This document shows, piece by piece, positions 1 to 8,955 of a stretch of 64,000 nt of DNA (its first letter is position 1; every line of letters starts with the position of its first letter). The notes beneath the pieces are model-generated. The model was not told where the DNA came from, did not search any database, and saw only the letters and a program-made list of their open reading frames with translations. Origin of the DNA: Corbicula japonica (lineage: Eukaryota > Mollusca > Bivalvia > Venerida > Cyrenidae); NCBI GenBank assembly GCA_038501625.1, contig JAZAYU010000259.1:62001-126000 (forward strand). The letters run 5' to 3'. A program made the position numbers and the translations under genes.

Positions 1-515
1 TTTTCGCGTGGCGTTATTTCGTTATTTCGTCTTTTCGCGTGGCGTCTTTTCGTTATTTCGCGTGGCGTTTTTTCGTTATTTCGTATTTTCGCGTGGCGTT
101 TTTCGTTATTTCGTCTTTTCGCGTGGCGTCTTTTCGTGATTTCGCTTGGCGTTTTTTCGTTATTTCGTATTTTCGCTTTGCGTTTTTTCGTTATTTCGTA
201 TTTTCGCGTGGCGTTTTTTCGTTATTTCGTCTTTTCGCGTGGCGTCTTTACGTTATTTCGCGTGGCGTTTTTTCGTTATTTCGTATTTTCGAGTGGCGTT
301 TTTTCGTTATTTCGTCTTTTCGCGTGGCGTCTTTTCGTTATTTCGCGTGGCGTTTTTTTCGTTATTTCGTATTTTCGCGTGGCTTTTTTTCGTTATTTCG
401 TCTTTTCGCGTGGCGTCTTTTCGTTATTTCGCTTGGCGTCTTTTCGCTCGGCGTTTTTTCGTTATTTCGCGTGGCGTTATTTCGCTTGGCGTCTTTTCGT
501 TATTTCGCTTGGGGT
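1..515 (+). repeat. ~31-bp CpG-rich tandem satellite, block 1 (plus orientation)
   Basis: Tandem repeat of a unit close to TTTTCGCGTGGCG followed by TTTTTTCGTTATTTCGT, about 31 bp, with sub-blocks sharing TCGTTATTTCG. The unit is poor in A and contains no stop triplet on this strand, and 31 is not a multiple of 3. All three forward frames therefore read open for roughly 145-170 codons as FFVIS/FRVA/RYFAW peptides. These readings are by-products of the repeat, not genes. The block may start before the window. The same family recurs inverted at 1497-1733 and direct at 1740-1932. Confidence 0.9.
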
Positions 516-1148
516 CTCTTCGCTCGGAATGCATGTTTCTGGCAATGACTCAAAGCGCAATGCACAAGAACAGTAACTCTACCTTCTTTCGTTTTTTAAT
601 TATTGCCTTTTGATTTATTTTACAAAGCATTTCTTGTGCGGAGCGTAACTGTCACCATAGGTTCAAATGACTCCAAACTTGGTATGCCTGTTTCTTGCAA
701 TGACTCGAAGTGCACTGCACAAGAACCGTAACTCTACCTTGTTCCATTTTTGAATTAATTTTCTTTGATTTTTATAGAGCATTTCTTGTTAGGAGCGTAA
801 CAATGTCACAATATGTTCAAATGACTCCAAACTTGGTATACATGTTTCAAAAAGCAGTGTTAGGTATGCTTTGCGACAATATTGCTCATATTTTGTCCCA
901 TTAATGTCGTTAAATTATTCCCCTTTGATAGACTTTATAGAGCATTTCTTGTCATTCTTTTAAAGTATTCCTTTGATTGATTTTAGTGCCTTTCTTGCCA
1001 AGGACTTAACTTGTTGTGCATGTTTCTTGCAATCAGACAATTAAAAGGTTATTTCATATGTGAATTTTGTGCAAATACATTGCTAATAACTGTAGATCAA
1101 TAAACTAACAAAAATTTCGTTAGGCGACACATCTGACTCGCGGAGTTC
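516..1148 (+). repeat. ~150-160-bp tandem array with HINE-like 3' end
   Basis: Imperfect tandem copies of a unit containing GAGCGTAAC, TCAAATGACTCCAAACTTGG and GTTTCTTGCAATGACTC. GAGCGTAAC recurs at 641 and 792. The same family returns at 58170-59650. The right edge (about 1095-1148) has a short hairpin, ACTC-GCG-GAGT, followed by TCTAGTT. This matches a Helitron-type terminus (hairpin then CTAG). The left part is cut by the 31-bp satellite. No coding content. Confidence 0.7.
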
Positions 1149-1496
1149 TAGTTGATTTTATTTGTTAATCAACTTAAACCAACAAATGTTTTTTTGTTGT
1201 TGGGATTGGGTGGGAATTCAGGCACCTATCCATCACACCCCACCTGTATTTCTTTTTTTGACTTTTATTTCTCAAAACTCGCACCAATCAAAACTTTTTG
1301 GTGGTGGTGGTTGGGAAAAAATCATTGGTACCGCCTCTGCCCTTCCATTTCTATCCCCCGCCGCGTAGCGGGTTGGGGGTATAGGAATGGTCTTCGTTTG
1401 TCCGTCTGTCTGTCCTTCCCTCCTTCCGTCCGTGAATAGTTGTTTTTACCCATATGCCCAGCTTTACTGTTGCTACACTTTGCGCATGTCAACCGG
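1149..1496 (+). mobile_element. Unique spacer, then 5' terminal piece of a HINE-like element
   Basis: 1149-1344 is low-complexity sequence with no recognisable feature. From about 1345 a hairpin-like end appears (ATCCCCCGCCGCGTAGCGGG then TTGGGGGTATAGG), followed by a GTCCGTCTGTCTGTCC-type microsatellite. That combination marks the 5' end of the Helentron-associated elements seen repeatedly in this window. The element is cut off at 1497 by the inverted satellite block, so only about 150 bp remain. Confidence 0.55.
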
Positions 1497-1733
1497 AAGG
1501 CGAAAAGACGAAAAAACGCCAAGCGAAATAACGAAAAGACGCCAAGCGAAAAGACGAAATAACGAAAAAACGCCACGCGAAAATACGAAATAACGAAAAA
1601 ACGCCACGCGAAACAACGAAAAAACGCCAGGCGAAATAACGAAATAACGCCGAGCGAAAAGACGCCGAGCGAAATAACGAAAAGACGCCAAGCGAAATAA
1701 CGAAAAAACGCCAGGCGAAACTAGAAAGAACGC
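1497..1733 (-). repeat. ~31-bp satellite, block 2 (inverted)
   Basis: Reverse-complement orientation of the 1-515 satellite (CGAAATAACGAAAAGACGCC units). Together with the following plus-orientation block it forms a large inverted repeat centred near 1738-1790. All three minus frames are open across it, for the same reason as in block 1. Confidence 0.9.
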
Positions 1734-1935
1734 TATTTTGTGCAGTTAAATTGGCGTTTTTTCGCACGGCGACTTTTCGTTAATTCGCGCAAAAATAGCG
1801 TTTTTTCGTTATTTCGCGTGGCGTTCTTTCGTTATTTCGTCTTTTCGCGTGGCGTTTTTTCGTTATTTCGTCTTTTCGCGTGGCGTTTTTTCGTTATTTC
1901 GTCTTTTCGCTTGGCGTTATTTCGCGGCGAAATAA
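1734..1935 (+). repeat. ~31-bp satellite, block 3 with hairpin-bounded core
   Basis: Plus-orientation satellite. Its left edge contains AACGCTATTTTGTGC (about 1729-1743), and GCGCAAAAATAGCGTT lies near 1788-1803. The two are inverted copies bounding a ~75-bp foldback. The rest is TTTCGTTATTTCGTCTTTTCGCGTGGCG units ending near 1932. Confidence 0.85.
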
Positions 1936-2223
1936 CGAAAAAACGGAATGGCATAAATCAGCCACCATACATACATAATAAACATATAGACATGAGAAGA
2001 AAACACAATTATGTCGTTATAAGTAGACTATAGAATATGACATACATATTAGACACAAAGACATGAAAAGAAACATACAACTATGTCACCGGTATATAAA
2101 AAGAGTTAACAACAATAGCAACAAAACAAGTTCAAAAGCTTTTCCTATCGTATATATTAAATAAGTTTAGATTTATGTGTATCTTAAAACATGTGTACGA
2201 TACTGCATTGCTTCCTTTATGAA

Positions 2224-3195
2224 TTATGAGATATTTATTAAATATTTGGTGTTTTTCGAAGACATCATTTTGCAGAATTTATGTGTATTCGGCCACTGGA
2301 TGTTTCCTATATATTTCAAACGCAACTCTCTAAATTTCTGACAACACAAAATAAAATGATATTCAGATTCAACAAGGTTTTGAGTGCATAAGATACATAA
2401 TCTATTTGTCCTATCAATACCGTGATATCTACCAGGTTCAATTGCAAGTTGGTGTGAACTTAATCTAATTCGCGTAAACCATTTTCTAAGTTCTGTATTT
2501 TTTATTTTATAAATATAATCCTCGAAGACAAAATCTTTTTTATATTTACAATACATATCAAGTTTCGGCATAGTATTTATACTATTAGACCACTCCTGAA
2601 TAAATTGATCTCTAAGCCTTTTTTTAATTTCAGGGAAATAATTAATTCTATTATCAAAATTATCCAGTAAATAGGAATATCCAAGATGATCGATAATCGA
2701 ATTTATACGCTTTGTCCAACAACTACCGTTAATATTTATACGTTGATCTATATATAATTCATATATTGGTGATTGAGGGTTTTTCATAATCTTCAACCAA
2801 AACCTAATTGACATTTCCTTGCATATTATATATAGTGGTATTCGACCTAATTCGCCAAATACTGCATTATTCGGTGTTTGTGATTACAGAAGCGAGGATG
2901 TAATTTGTCAATTTCATGCATATTATACACCCCCCAAACTTCAGCTCCATACAACAATATAGGAGCAACCATGGCATCAAAAAGAGTGAATTTAGTTTTA
3001 ACATCCAGATCAACTCTGTCAAATAAATAAAGAAGGTTAAAATAGGCCTTTAGTGCTTGATCTTGTAATGTTTTAATACAAAGTTTAAAAGTGCCATCAT
3101 AATTAAATTTAACACCTAAGTAAACGAAATTATCTTCAATTTCAACCTTCTCACCATTTATAAAAAATTCTGTGTTTCTATTTTGTTTCCTGCTT
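2224..3195 (-). pseudogene. LINE-A RT thumb and C-terminal Cys/His region
   Basis: From 3195 down to about 2820 a further reading frame gives VYLGVKFNYDG and VAPILLYGAEVWG, blocks typical of the post-RT region of Jockey/CR1-like LINEs. It contains a stop and a frameshift. A 196-codon frame (2814-2224) then continues with FWLKIMKNP and ends with CILCTQNLVESEYHFILCC, a Cys/His nucleic-acid-binding knuckle common at LINE C-termini. Confidence 0.8.
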
Positions 3196-3576
3196 TCAAA
3201 AACACAATTTTTTTTCTACATTAATTTCAAGACCCCATTTTATTGAATATAGTAAAAGATTATCTATTTGAGCTTGTAAACTATTTGGGTTTGTAGTGAA
3301 CAATACAATATCACCAGCAAACAGGATGAGATACTTGTTAAGAAGTTCTAAATCAGTTTCCGTCATCTGGTTAAAATCAATGGTTTCTAAAATATCATTT
3401 ACAAAAAGAATAAATAGGATTGGTGATAACGGCTCACCTTGTTTTAGTCCAATTGTAACGTCAAAAAAGTCTGACATAGAGTGTGATAGTCGAACACAAA
3501 ATTGAACACTTCTATATATAGATTTCACCATATTTAACATCTTGCAGCTAATTCCACTTTTTATAAGTTTTCCCAT
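3196..3576 (-). pseudogene. LINE-A reverse transcriptase motif B-C piece (FAGD)
   Basis: Contains GLKQGEPLSPILFILFVNDI (motif B region) and LILFAGDIVLF, where the family has FADD. The first Asp of the catalytic Y/FADD pair is Gly (codon near 3315-3320 on the minus strand). Polymerase activity would be lost even without the frameshifts. The frame runs on to KKLCF and breaks at about 3196. Confidence 0.85.
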
Positions 3577-4440
3577 AATGCATCGCGATTAACAGTATGA
3601 AATGCACGCTTATAGTCGACAAAAATACACCCTAGTCTAGCTTTTTTTGATAATACCTTTTGAATAATTGAATGGAGAACAAAAATCGCATCAAATGTAG
3701 AGTGACCATCTCTGAAACCAAACTGGGAGGAATTAAAAACAGCTTCATCCTCGCACCATTTATTTAATTTGTTACGTAAAAGAAGTGAAAATATTTTAGC
3801 CACAATATTAACAAGAGTAATACCCCTGTAATTGGAACAGTTATTTTTATCTCCCTTTTTGTATATTGGAACTTTAACACCTTTAGTCCATGACTCTGGA
3901 TATATACCATTATCAAAAATATGATTAAATAGAGTGCATAAATATGGAGCAATGAAATCATTTGAGTCGATAAAGAAATCAGCAACATAATTTTCATAAT
4001 CACTGCTTTTATTTCTTTTCAATGAAGATATAGTTTTTTTAATTTCTTCAACACTAAATGCGCAGTCTAACCGATCGATATTCACATTTTCAATGTGTTC
4101 ATTATTAAAAACATGTATACTATTTTGATCTGATACACTGTTTGCATCAGTAGAAAAATGTTTGGCAAAATCTTCAATATTTAAATCATCAGTAGAATAA
4201 TTATGTGTAGACTTACGAAATTTATTTAAATATTTCCAAAATTTTCGCGGTGATGTTTTACTAAGTATCGATAGTTTGTGTTTTTCTTTGGAATTAAACA
4301 TATTTTTTGCTTTTCGTTTTACTTTAGAAAATTCAGATCTGCTATTAAGAAAATTTATTCGATTTGTTATTGAATTTTCAGTAGACAATTTACGTTTCGC
4401 CTCTAGAAAGGCATTTTTTGCATTTCTGCAATCTTGATTA
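3561..4440 (-). pseudogene. LINE-A reverse transcriptase N-terminal half
   Basis: About 275-290 residues with typical non-LTR RT signatures in order: a KFWKYLNKFRKS-like linker, NKSSDYENYVADFF (the family's KSxGxD block), ESWTKGVKVPIYKKGDKNN, NYRGITLV, QFGFRDGHSTFDAI and GCIFVDYKRAFHTVN. FVDYKRAF holds the first catalytic Asp (motif A), which is intact. The reading frame continues from the endonuclease fragment by frameshift and then shifts again into the motif C piece near 3561-3576. Confidence 0.85.
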
Positions 4441-4772
4441 AACCAGTCAGTTTTATTTTTTGCTGATTATTTTTGTTTGTATATATTTTACCGAAACATC
4501 GCATAGATATGTCTTGAACAATGTTCGAAAAACTGTTTATACATTCATCAATATTATATTCACCTGAGGTAAGTTTGTTTATTACATCATCAAAAAAATC
4601 ACGTCTCCCATGAAGCGTTTCCAAAAATTCATCTTTCATTGATGTATCCCAGACAATTTTGTTAATAGAGTCTGGTTGAGATATAGCTGGTACGTTATTG
4701 CACGACATAGTAAATTCTATTGGACAGTGGTCAGAAAATTCGTTCAAATCTAAAACATTAAAATCATTTAAG
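4403..4772 (-). pseudogene. LINE-A endonuclease C-terminal fragment
   Basis: The first preserved residues include FSDHCPI, the SDH motif near the end of exonuclease-endonuclease-phosphatase (APE-type) domains. In the family this histidine and aspartate help make up the active site that nicks target DNA. About 110 residues follow as linker toward the reverse transcriptase. The frame breaks near 4403-4440, after which the protein continues in another frame. Everything upstream of SDH, including the catalytic Glu and first Asp/Asn residues, is missing. Confidence 0.8.
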
Positions 4773-4773
4773 T

Positions 4774-4790
4774 AAATAATAATAATAATA
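4774..4790 (-). repeat. (AAT)n simple repeat, 3' tail of LINE-B
   Basis: Plus-strand AATAATAATAAT lies just downstream of LINE-B's stop codon, read on the minus strand. CR1/L2-type LINEs often end in a short microsatellite rather than poly-A. LINE-A's endonuclease begins directly on the other side. Confidence 0.6.
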
Positions 4791-4943
4791 AAGTTACAAT
4801 TTAAAATTTCAAGAACAATATGAAAAGGATGAAAGCAGACAAATTTAAATGATAAATTTTAACAAAAGCAATTATAACAAAAGATTCATTACCCAAACAT
4901 TTTTAACATTTATACATAATTAAACTGTAATTGTCCTGACAAT

Positions 4944-5521
4944 GCACTACATATTATCAAATAAGAATTTTTTAACATGTTTTTTAAATGATTTTACTGA
5001 TTTGCATGTTTTTACACTCGGGGGAAGAAAGTTCCGTAAATTTGGAGCAACAACTGAAAATGATTTACTGTATAATAGAGTGTTAAATTTTGGAACTAAT
5101 AGATTCCCATTTGAAATAGATCTTAATTGCCTGTCATTGCTATATGTTAGTTCTTTAAACATCGAAGTTATATACACTGGAGCTAAGTTATGTAATGCTT
5201 TGTAGGTTAGTAAAAGAATATGGTATTTAATACGACATCGGATTGGCAGTCAGCTTAAATTTTTTAACATGATTGATGAAGGCGTAGTAAGCCCTGTCAT
5301 AAGAATAATTCGCGCTGCTCGTTTTTGTAGTTTTTCGATTTGAAAAATATTGGATGAGTTAGTTCCGCCCCAAACCAAGCAACCATAATCAAATAAGGGA
5401 ATAATATACGCATTGTTATACTTTATCAAACAATCTTGAGAGACGTATGAAGATAATAACTGCATGAGAGTAAGTTTACGGGAAATCTGAGTAACCATAT
5501 GATGAATTTGTAAGTTCCAAG
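4944..5521 (-). pseudogene. LINE-B RT thumb and C-terminus
   Basis: After a frameshift the protein continues with KLTWNLQIHHM, YIIPLFDYGCLVWGG and IEKLQKRAARII (5498-5250), the conserved post-catalytic blocks. A further frame (5177-4947) gives LLTYKALHNLAP, NFLPPSVKTCKSVKSFKKHV and ends in FLFDNM. This KSFKKHVKxFL ending is typical of complete C-termini in the CR1/L2 group, so the 3' end is intact. Confidence 0.85.
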
Positions 5522-6311
5522 TCAGTTTGTTATCAATAATTGGGTAACATTTGCAACAGGTGTATTATCAACATACAGGTTAATATTTGAGACCTGTGCA
5601 AGTCTGTTACGTGTCCCGATTAACATTACTGATGATTTTTCTGCATTTAGGAGCATGTCAATATTTACGCACCAGTTAAGTACTGTATCATTTGCTGACT
5701 GCAATTTTTGTTTAATAATATCTATATTTTTGTCATGTGCATGTACAGTCGTGTCATCCGCAAAGAGGTCGGTCGAACAATCATTGATATATAAAGGTAG
5801 ATCATTGATAAACATAAGGAATAATACAGGTCCTAACACAGAGCCCTGTGGAACTCCCATTGTAACAGGCCGCGGCTCAGATACACTATTTTTAATTACA
5901 ACGCTCTGAACACGTCCGGTCAGGTAAGAATTGAAAATATCGACAGCATTGTCAGAGAATTTGTAAATCTTATGTTTATTTAAAAGCAGCTGGAAATCAA
6001 CTTAATCAAATGCTTTCCTGAGGTCGTAAAATACTGCCCCGGGTAATTCACCAGCATTCATATTTCCTAACCAGTTTTCAATTATTTTAACAAGGGCCGT
6101 TTGACATGAATGCAACTGTCTAAAACCCCGATTGTCCTTCGTTAATTAAGTTGTACTTATTAAGGAAAGACAAAAGGTGTCTCACTATGTGTCGTTCAAA
6201 TATTTTTGATGTTACGGGAAGTATCGATATTGGCCTATAATTAGTAGGATTGGATTTGTCACCGGTTTTAAAACTCGGAAAAACTTTGGCATGTTTAAGG
6301 GAGTTAAGGGA
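5522..6311 (-). pseudogene. LINE-B reverse transcriptase
   Basis: Reading on the minus strand: NYRPISILPVTSKIFE, then a damaged stretch with stops around 6000-6130 where RKAFD (motif A) is followed by a stop. Next come SYLTGRVQSV, GVPQGSVLGPVLFLMFINDL (motif B) and STDLFADDTTVHAH (motif C). The FADD catalytic pair is intact here, unlike LINE-A. The fragment ends at ANVTQLL, where the frame breaks near 5522. The motif style is that of CR1/L2/Rex-type LINEs. Confidence 0.88.
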
Positions 6312-6366
6312 GTCTTGAGATTTGAGACTGATCTTTCTTACTTAGTTTTATGATCTTAGGCCCAGA
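6312..6366 (+). repeat. Interspersed repeat with GAGATTTGAGACT core, copy 1
   Basis: Core TTGAGATTTGAGACTGATCT followed by TTAGTTTTATGATCTTAGGC. Related copies are at 9311-9365, 9389-9435 and 60990-61045. The family is unidentified. It abuts the truncated 5' edge of LINE-B. Confidence 0.55.
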
Positions 6367-7125
6367 TTACCCCAGGAAATGTTTCAACTTATTTCACCAG
6401 CATTTCTTTATCGATTTATGTAAACAAACCAAACTTGATGACGCTAAATATGTTTTTAGAAGTATTTGATTTTTTCTGCACGTTGGGTAGTTTTTAGTTT
6501 TGGTTAAATTTGCGATGAAGTGTTGCCTAGTTGTTGACATTTGCGAACTATGTTGATAATTTCCAATAATGAAGCCCAAAACGCACTTTCTGTCTCTAAA
6601 TCTGGATTTATATAATATAGACTTTCTTCCACTTGTATTAAAACCGGTATAGCGTACAGGGTTAGGGTTAGGTTAGGGATCCAACTCATAACTTCATGAC
6701 TGCCATGCCATGCCAAGGATTTTTTCACCACCATTGTGTTACCATAATTATGTAAAATTGCACTGAACAGAGCATGTACAACATTTAATGGTTATACATT
6801 AAACTATAGTTTATGGTAAACCACAGAAGTGTGCTTGGAAATATGATTTTAAAATTTATCCTCAGGGATTCATCTAGCTGCTGAATCTCTAGGGTTTTTT
6901 TGTTGTTTTTTTTTTCATTTTTATAGGGACCCGGATTTGGATTCTGTCAATCAATGGCCAACACAAACCTAATTCCGGGGAAAAAATGATACTTCAGTTA
7001 ATATTGTAGTGGTTAAAATAGGCATTTGGGAAATTGTAAGAGTCAAAGGGTCATCTCCCAGGTCAAATGGAACATCTGATTCTAAATAGAAAATAATTTT
7101 TTGGTCCCAGAAGTCATTCACATGT
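6367..7125. other. AT-rich unique sequence
   Basis: No convincing gene. A tiny TTAGGG-like stretch (GTTAGGGTTAGGTTAGGG, 6661-6678) and a T-rich run near 6895-6920 are the only notable features. Short open frames on the minus strand here show no recognisable domain. Confidence 0.5.
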
Positions 7126-7366
7126 TTAACCCTTTCCTGTATAGATACACCTTTATTGCCAGGCCGAACAGTTTAGATCAGATCAGCCGGCACATCCGTG
7201 CCATCTGATCAGGATCTAAACTGTTCGCTTATTGATTCATTAGGTTATTTCTGACCAAAATGCGACCAGTGCAGATCCTGATCAGACGGCACGGATGTGC
7301 CGGCTGATCTGGATATACACTGGTCGCACACGCGTAACAATGCGTATATATCCAGGAAAGGGTTAA
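7126..7366. mobile_element. MITE-like palindromic element, copy 1
   Basis: About 241 bp bounded by TTAACCCTTTCCTG and its exact inverse CAGGAAAGGGTTAA. If TTAA is the target duplication, the inverted repeats are CCCTTTCCTG. The inside carries paired words such as GATCAGCCGGCACATCCGTG with inverted partners near 7280-7310, so the whole element can fold into a cross-like structure. Other copies: 60660-60899, 61075-61305 and a decayed one at 8757-8955. Confidence 0.75.
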
Positions 7367-8010
7367 GTTAATATATTTGCTTTTCCACTAGCCTAACTGC
7401 ATGGACAGTGTCAGCAAATCAGTGATAAAATAAGTAATTTTTCATTTTAACTTTATTCTGATTAATTTTAGAGGATCAAGTGTGAACAGTTTTTTTTTTA
7501 ATTCTGTTGCCTATCACTGAATTCAGTTAATAACCCAACAATACTGCTTTGTGAGAGTATACATAAAAAGATGTGTTGCAATCATTTTCAGTGATTCCTA
7601 TGATGGGTATCTTCTTAATATTTAAGTCAGTTATCTACAAATGCATAGAATCACATTAAAACCACCAGAATTTTATGAATACTATACCTCTTCAACAAAC
7701 AGTGTAATGAGCCAGTGTCATAGGCAGGATTTCCATAATGGAGCTTGTTAAATGGGCAGTCTTATGGTAGTTACATGATAATTTCTTACTTTAAGTCCTA
7801 AATTCTTTGGGAAAATTAATTATAAAATATTGCTGCCAACAAGAGGGTTGGTGCAAACCCACTGAACCCCCTCTGGATCTGCCCTTGAATGTGCCACATA
7901 AAAATCTAGACTTGATGCCAAATATGTTTAATTTAAAATATCAATACATTTTATATTCAAAACTGTATCCTACATCAACATATATTAAACAGAGACTGAA
8001 CCATATTAAA
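7367..8010. other. AT-rich unique sequence
   Basis: No repeat or gene signal recognised. A 68-codon frame at 7807-8013 has no domain resemblance and unremarkable composition. Confidence 0.5.
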
Positions 8011-8175
8011 TAAGAAGAGTGGTCTAGGGGTAAAGTGTTTTACTCAAGATCCTGCGGGTTTAATGCTACCATCAATGAGATATGTCTGCAGTTTCCCCAA
8101 TCCACATTGGGCGCAAGTATTGGTTTGCAACCCAGGAAGCAATCATCGAGCATAATCAACGTTAAAAAATAAGTT
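8011..8175 (+). mobile_element. tRNA-derived SINE fragment
   Basis: GTGGTCTAGGGGTAAAGTG resembles a tRNA A box (D arm) and GCGGGTTTAATGCTACC a decayed B box about 30 bp later. The following non-tRNA body (TTTCCCCAATCCACATTGGG, then CAACCCAGGAAGC) is SINE-like. The acceptor stem does not pair, so it is not a tRNA gene. Confidence 0.5.
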
Positions 8176-8756
8176 TAAACTAAACCATATTAAACTTTGG
8201 TAAAAATAATCTACATTTGATTTTAAGCATATGTTGAAAGTTTCAAGTCATTATTTAGAAAACTGTTAAAGAAGACACTTGACAGCTTCAACATAAAAAT
8301 TTTATAATGGACTCAGCAATATAAAAATTATGTCATGATCACCTAGAATACATGTTTGAAGTTTCAAGTAAATGTCTTTAATACTGTAGAAGAAACCCCC
8401 TTTCTACAAATAATGAACTGGGCAAAATGAAAAATATTTTTAATGTCACCAACATGTTTACACTTGATGTAGAACATAGGTTGAACCTTTATTTCCATGG
8501 GATTTGGCTGTTTTCCAATGGCCAAACAGTGTAGACCCATGTGTATCAAACACCTGAGTCAGTTAAAATGCAAAATGCACTTTAACTTAAATTCCACTGA
8601 AACCATTATTTACAACTATTGAATTACAGTACACATTGCATAGATTAACTCTGTAAGTGGAAAATATCTTCATCAACGATGCAAATTTCAGTTTTCATAA
8701 CATCATTAGTACACAATGTTAATTAACCCCGACAGACTTAATAATTATCACTGATT
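8176..8756. other. AT-rich unique sequence
   Basis: Nothing recognised on either strand. The short minus-strand open frame at 8364-8549 has no domain signal. Confidence 0.45.
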
Positions 8757-8955
8757 GTTCAACCCTTCACTTCATGGGATAAAGCTGATATCCCATGAGC
8801 AAACAGTGTAGATCCAGATCATCTCACACAACTGTGCCATCTGAGCATGATCTACAATGTTCACTTTTCATTCATGAGATTATTTCTTACCAAGAAGCAA
8901 ACAGTGTAGATCCTGGTCAGAATTGGCACATTTGATCTAGATCTACAATGTTTGC
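8757..8955. mobile_element. Decayed relative of the TTAACCCTTTCC MITE
   Basis: Starts CAACCCTTCAC and contains CAAACAGTGTAGATCC twice plus TCTACAATGTT inverted partners. These match the internal words of the element at 7126-7366 but with many changes. The right terminal repeat is not recognisable. Confidence 0.5.

Larger units (their letters stand above)
1936..4772 (-). mobile_element. LINE-A: degraded APE-type non-LTR retrotransposon (Jockey/CR1-like)
   Basis: On the minus strand the order is endonuclease C-terminus, reverse transcriptase, then C-terminal Cys/His region, interrupted by several frameshifts. 1936-2223 is the AT-rich 3' region. The endonuclease N-terminus is absent: homology starts abruptly at about 4772, against an (AAT)n stretch that ends the neighbouring LINE. 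The family would copy itself by target-primed reverse transcription. This copy is dead through frameshifts and a lost catalytic residue. Exact clade is uncertain. Confidence 0.85.
4776..6311 (-). mobile_element. LINE-B: 5'-truncated CR1/L2-like retrotransposon
   Basis: Minus-strand element with reverse transcriptase and C-terminal region only. The preserved part starts near 6311 (NSLKHAKVFPSFKTGDKSN then TNYRPISILP) and ends at a stop at about 4944, followed by a ~150-bp AT-rich 3' UTR and the (AAT)n tail. It carries several frameshifts and stops. It lies in the same orientation as LINE-A and abuts its 5' end. Confidence 0.85.

Noticed and set aside
39..613. Three overlapping long plus-strand ORFs (146-169 codons)
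   Set aside because: They are the three frames of one stop-free 31-bp satellite and differ only in phase; no protein family and no start context.
6661..6678. Interstitial telomere
   Set aside because: Only two to three TTAGGG-like words; too short to mean more than chance.
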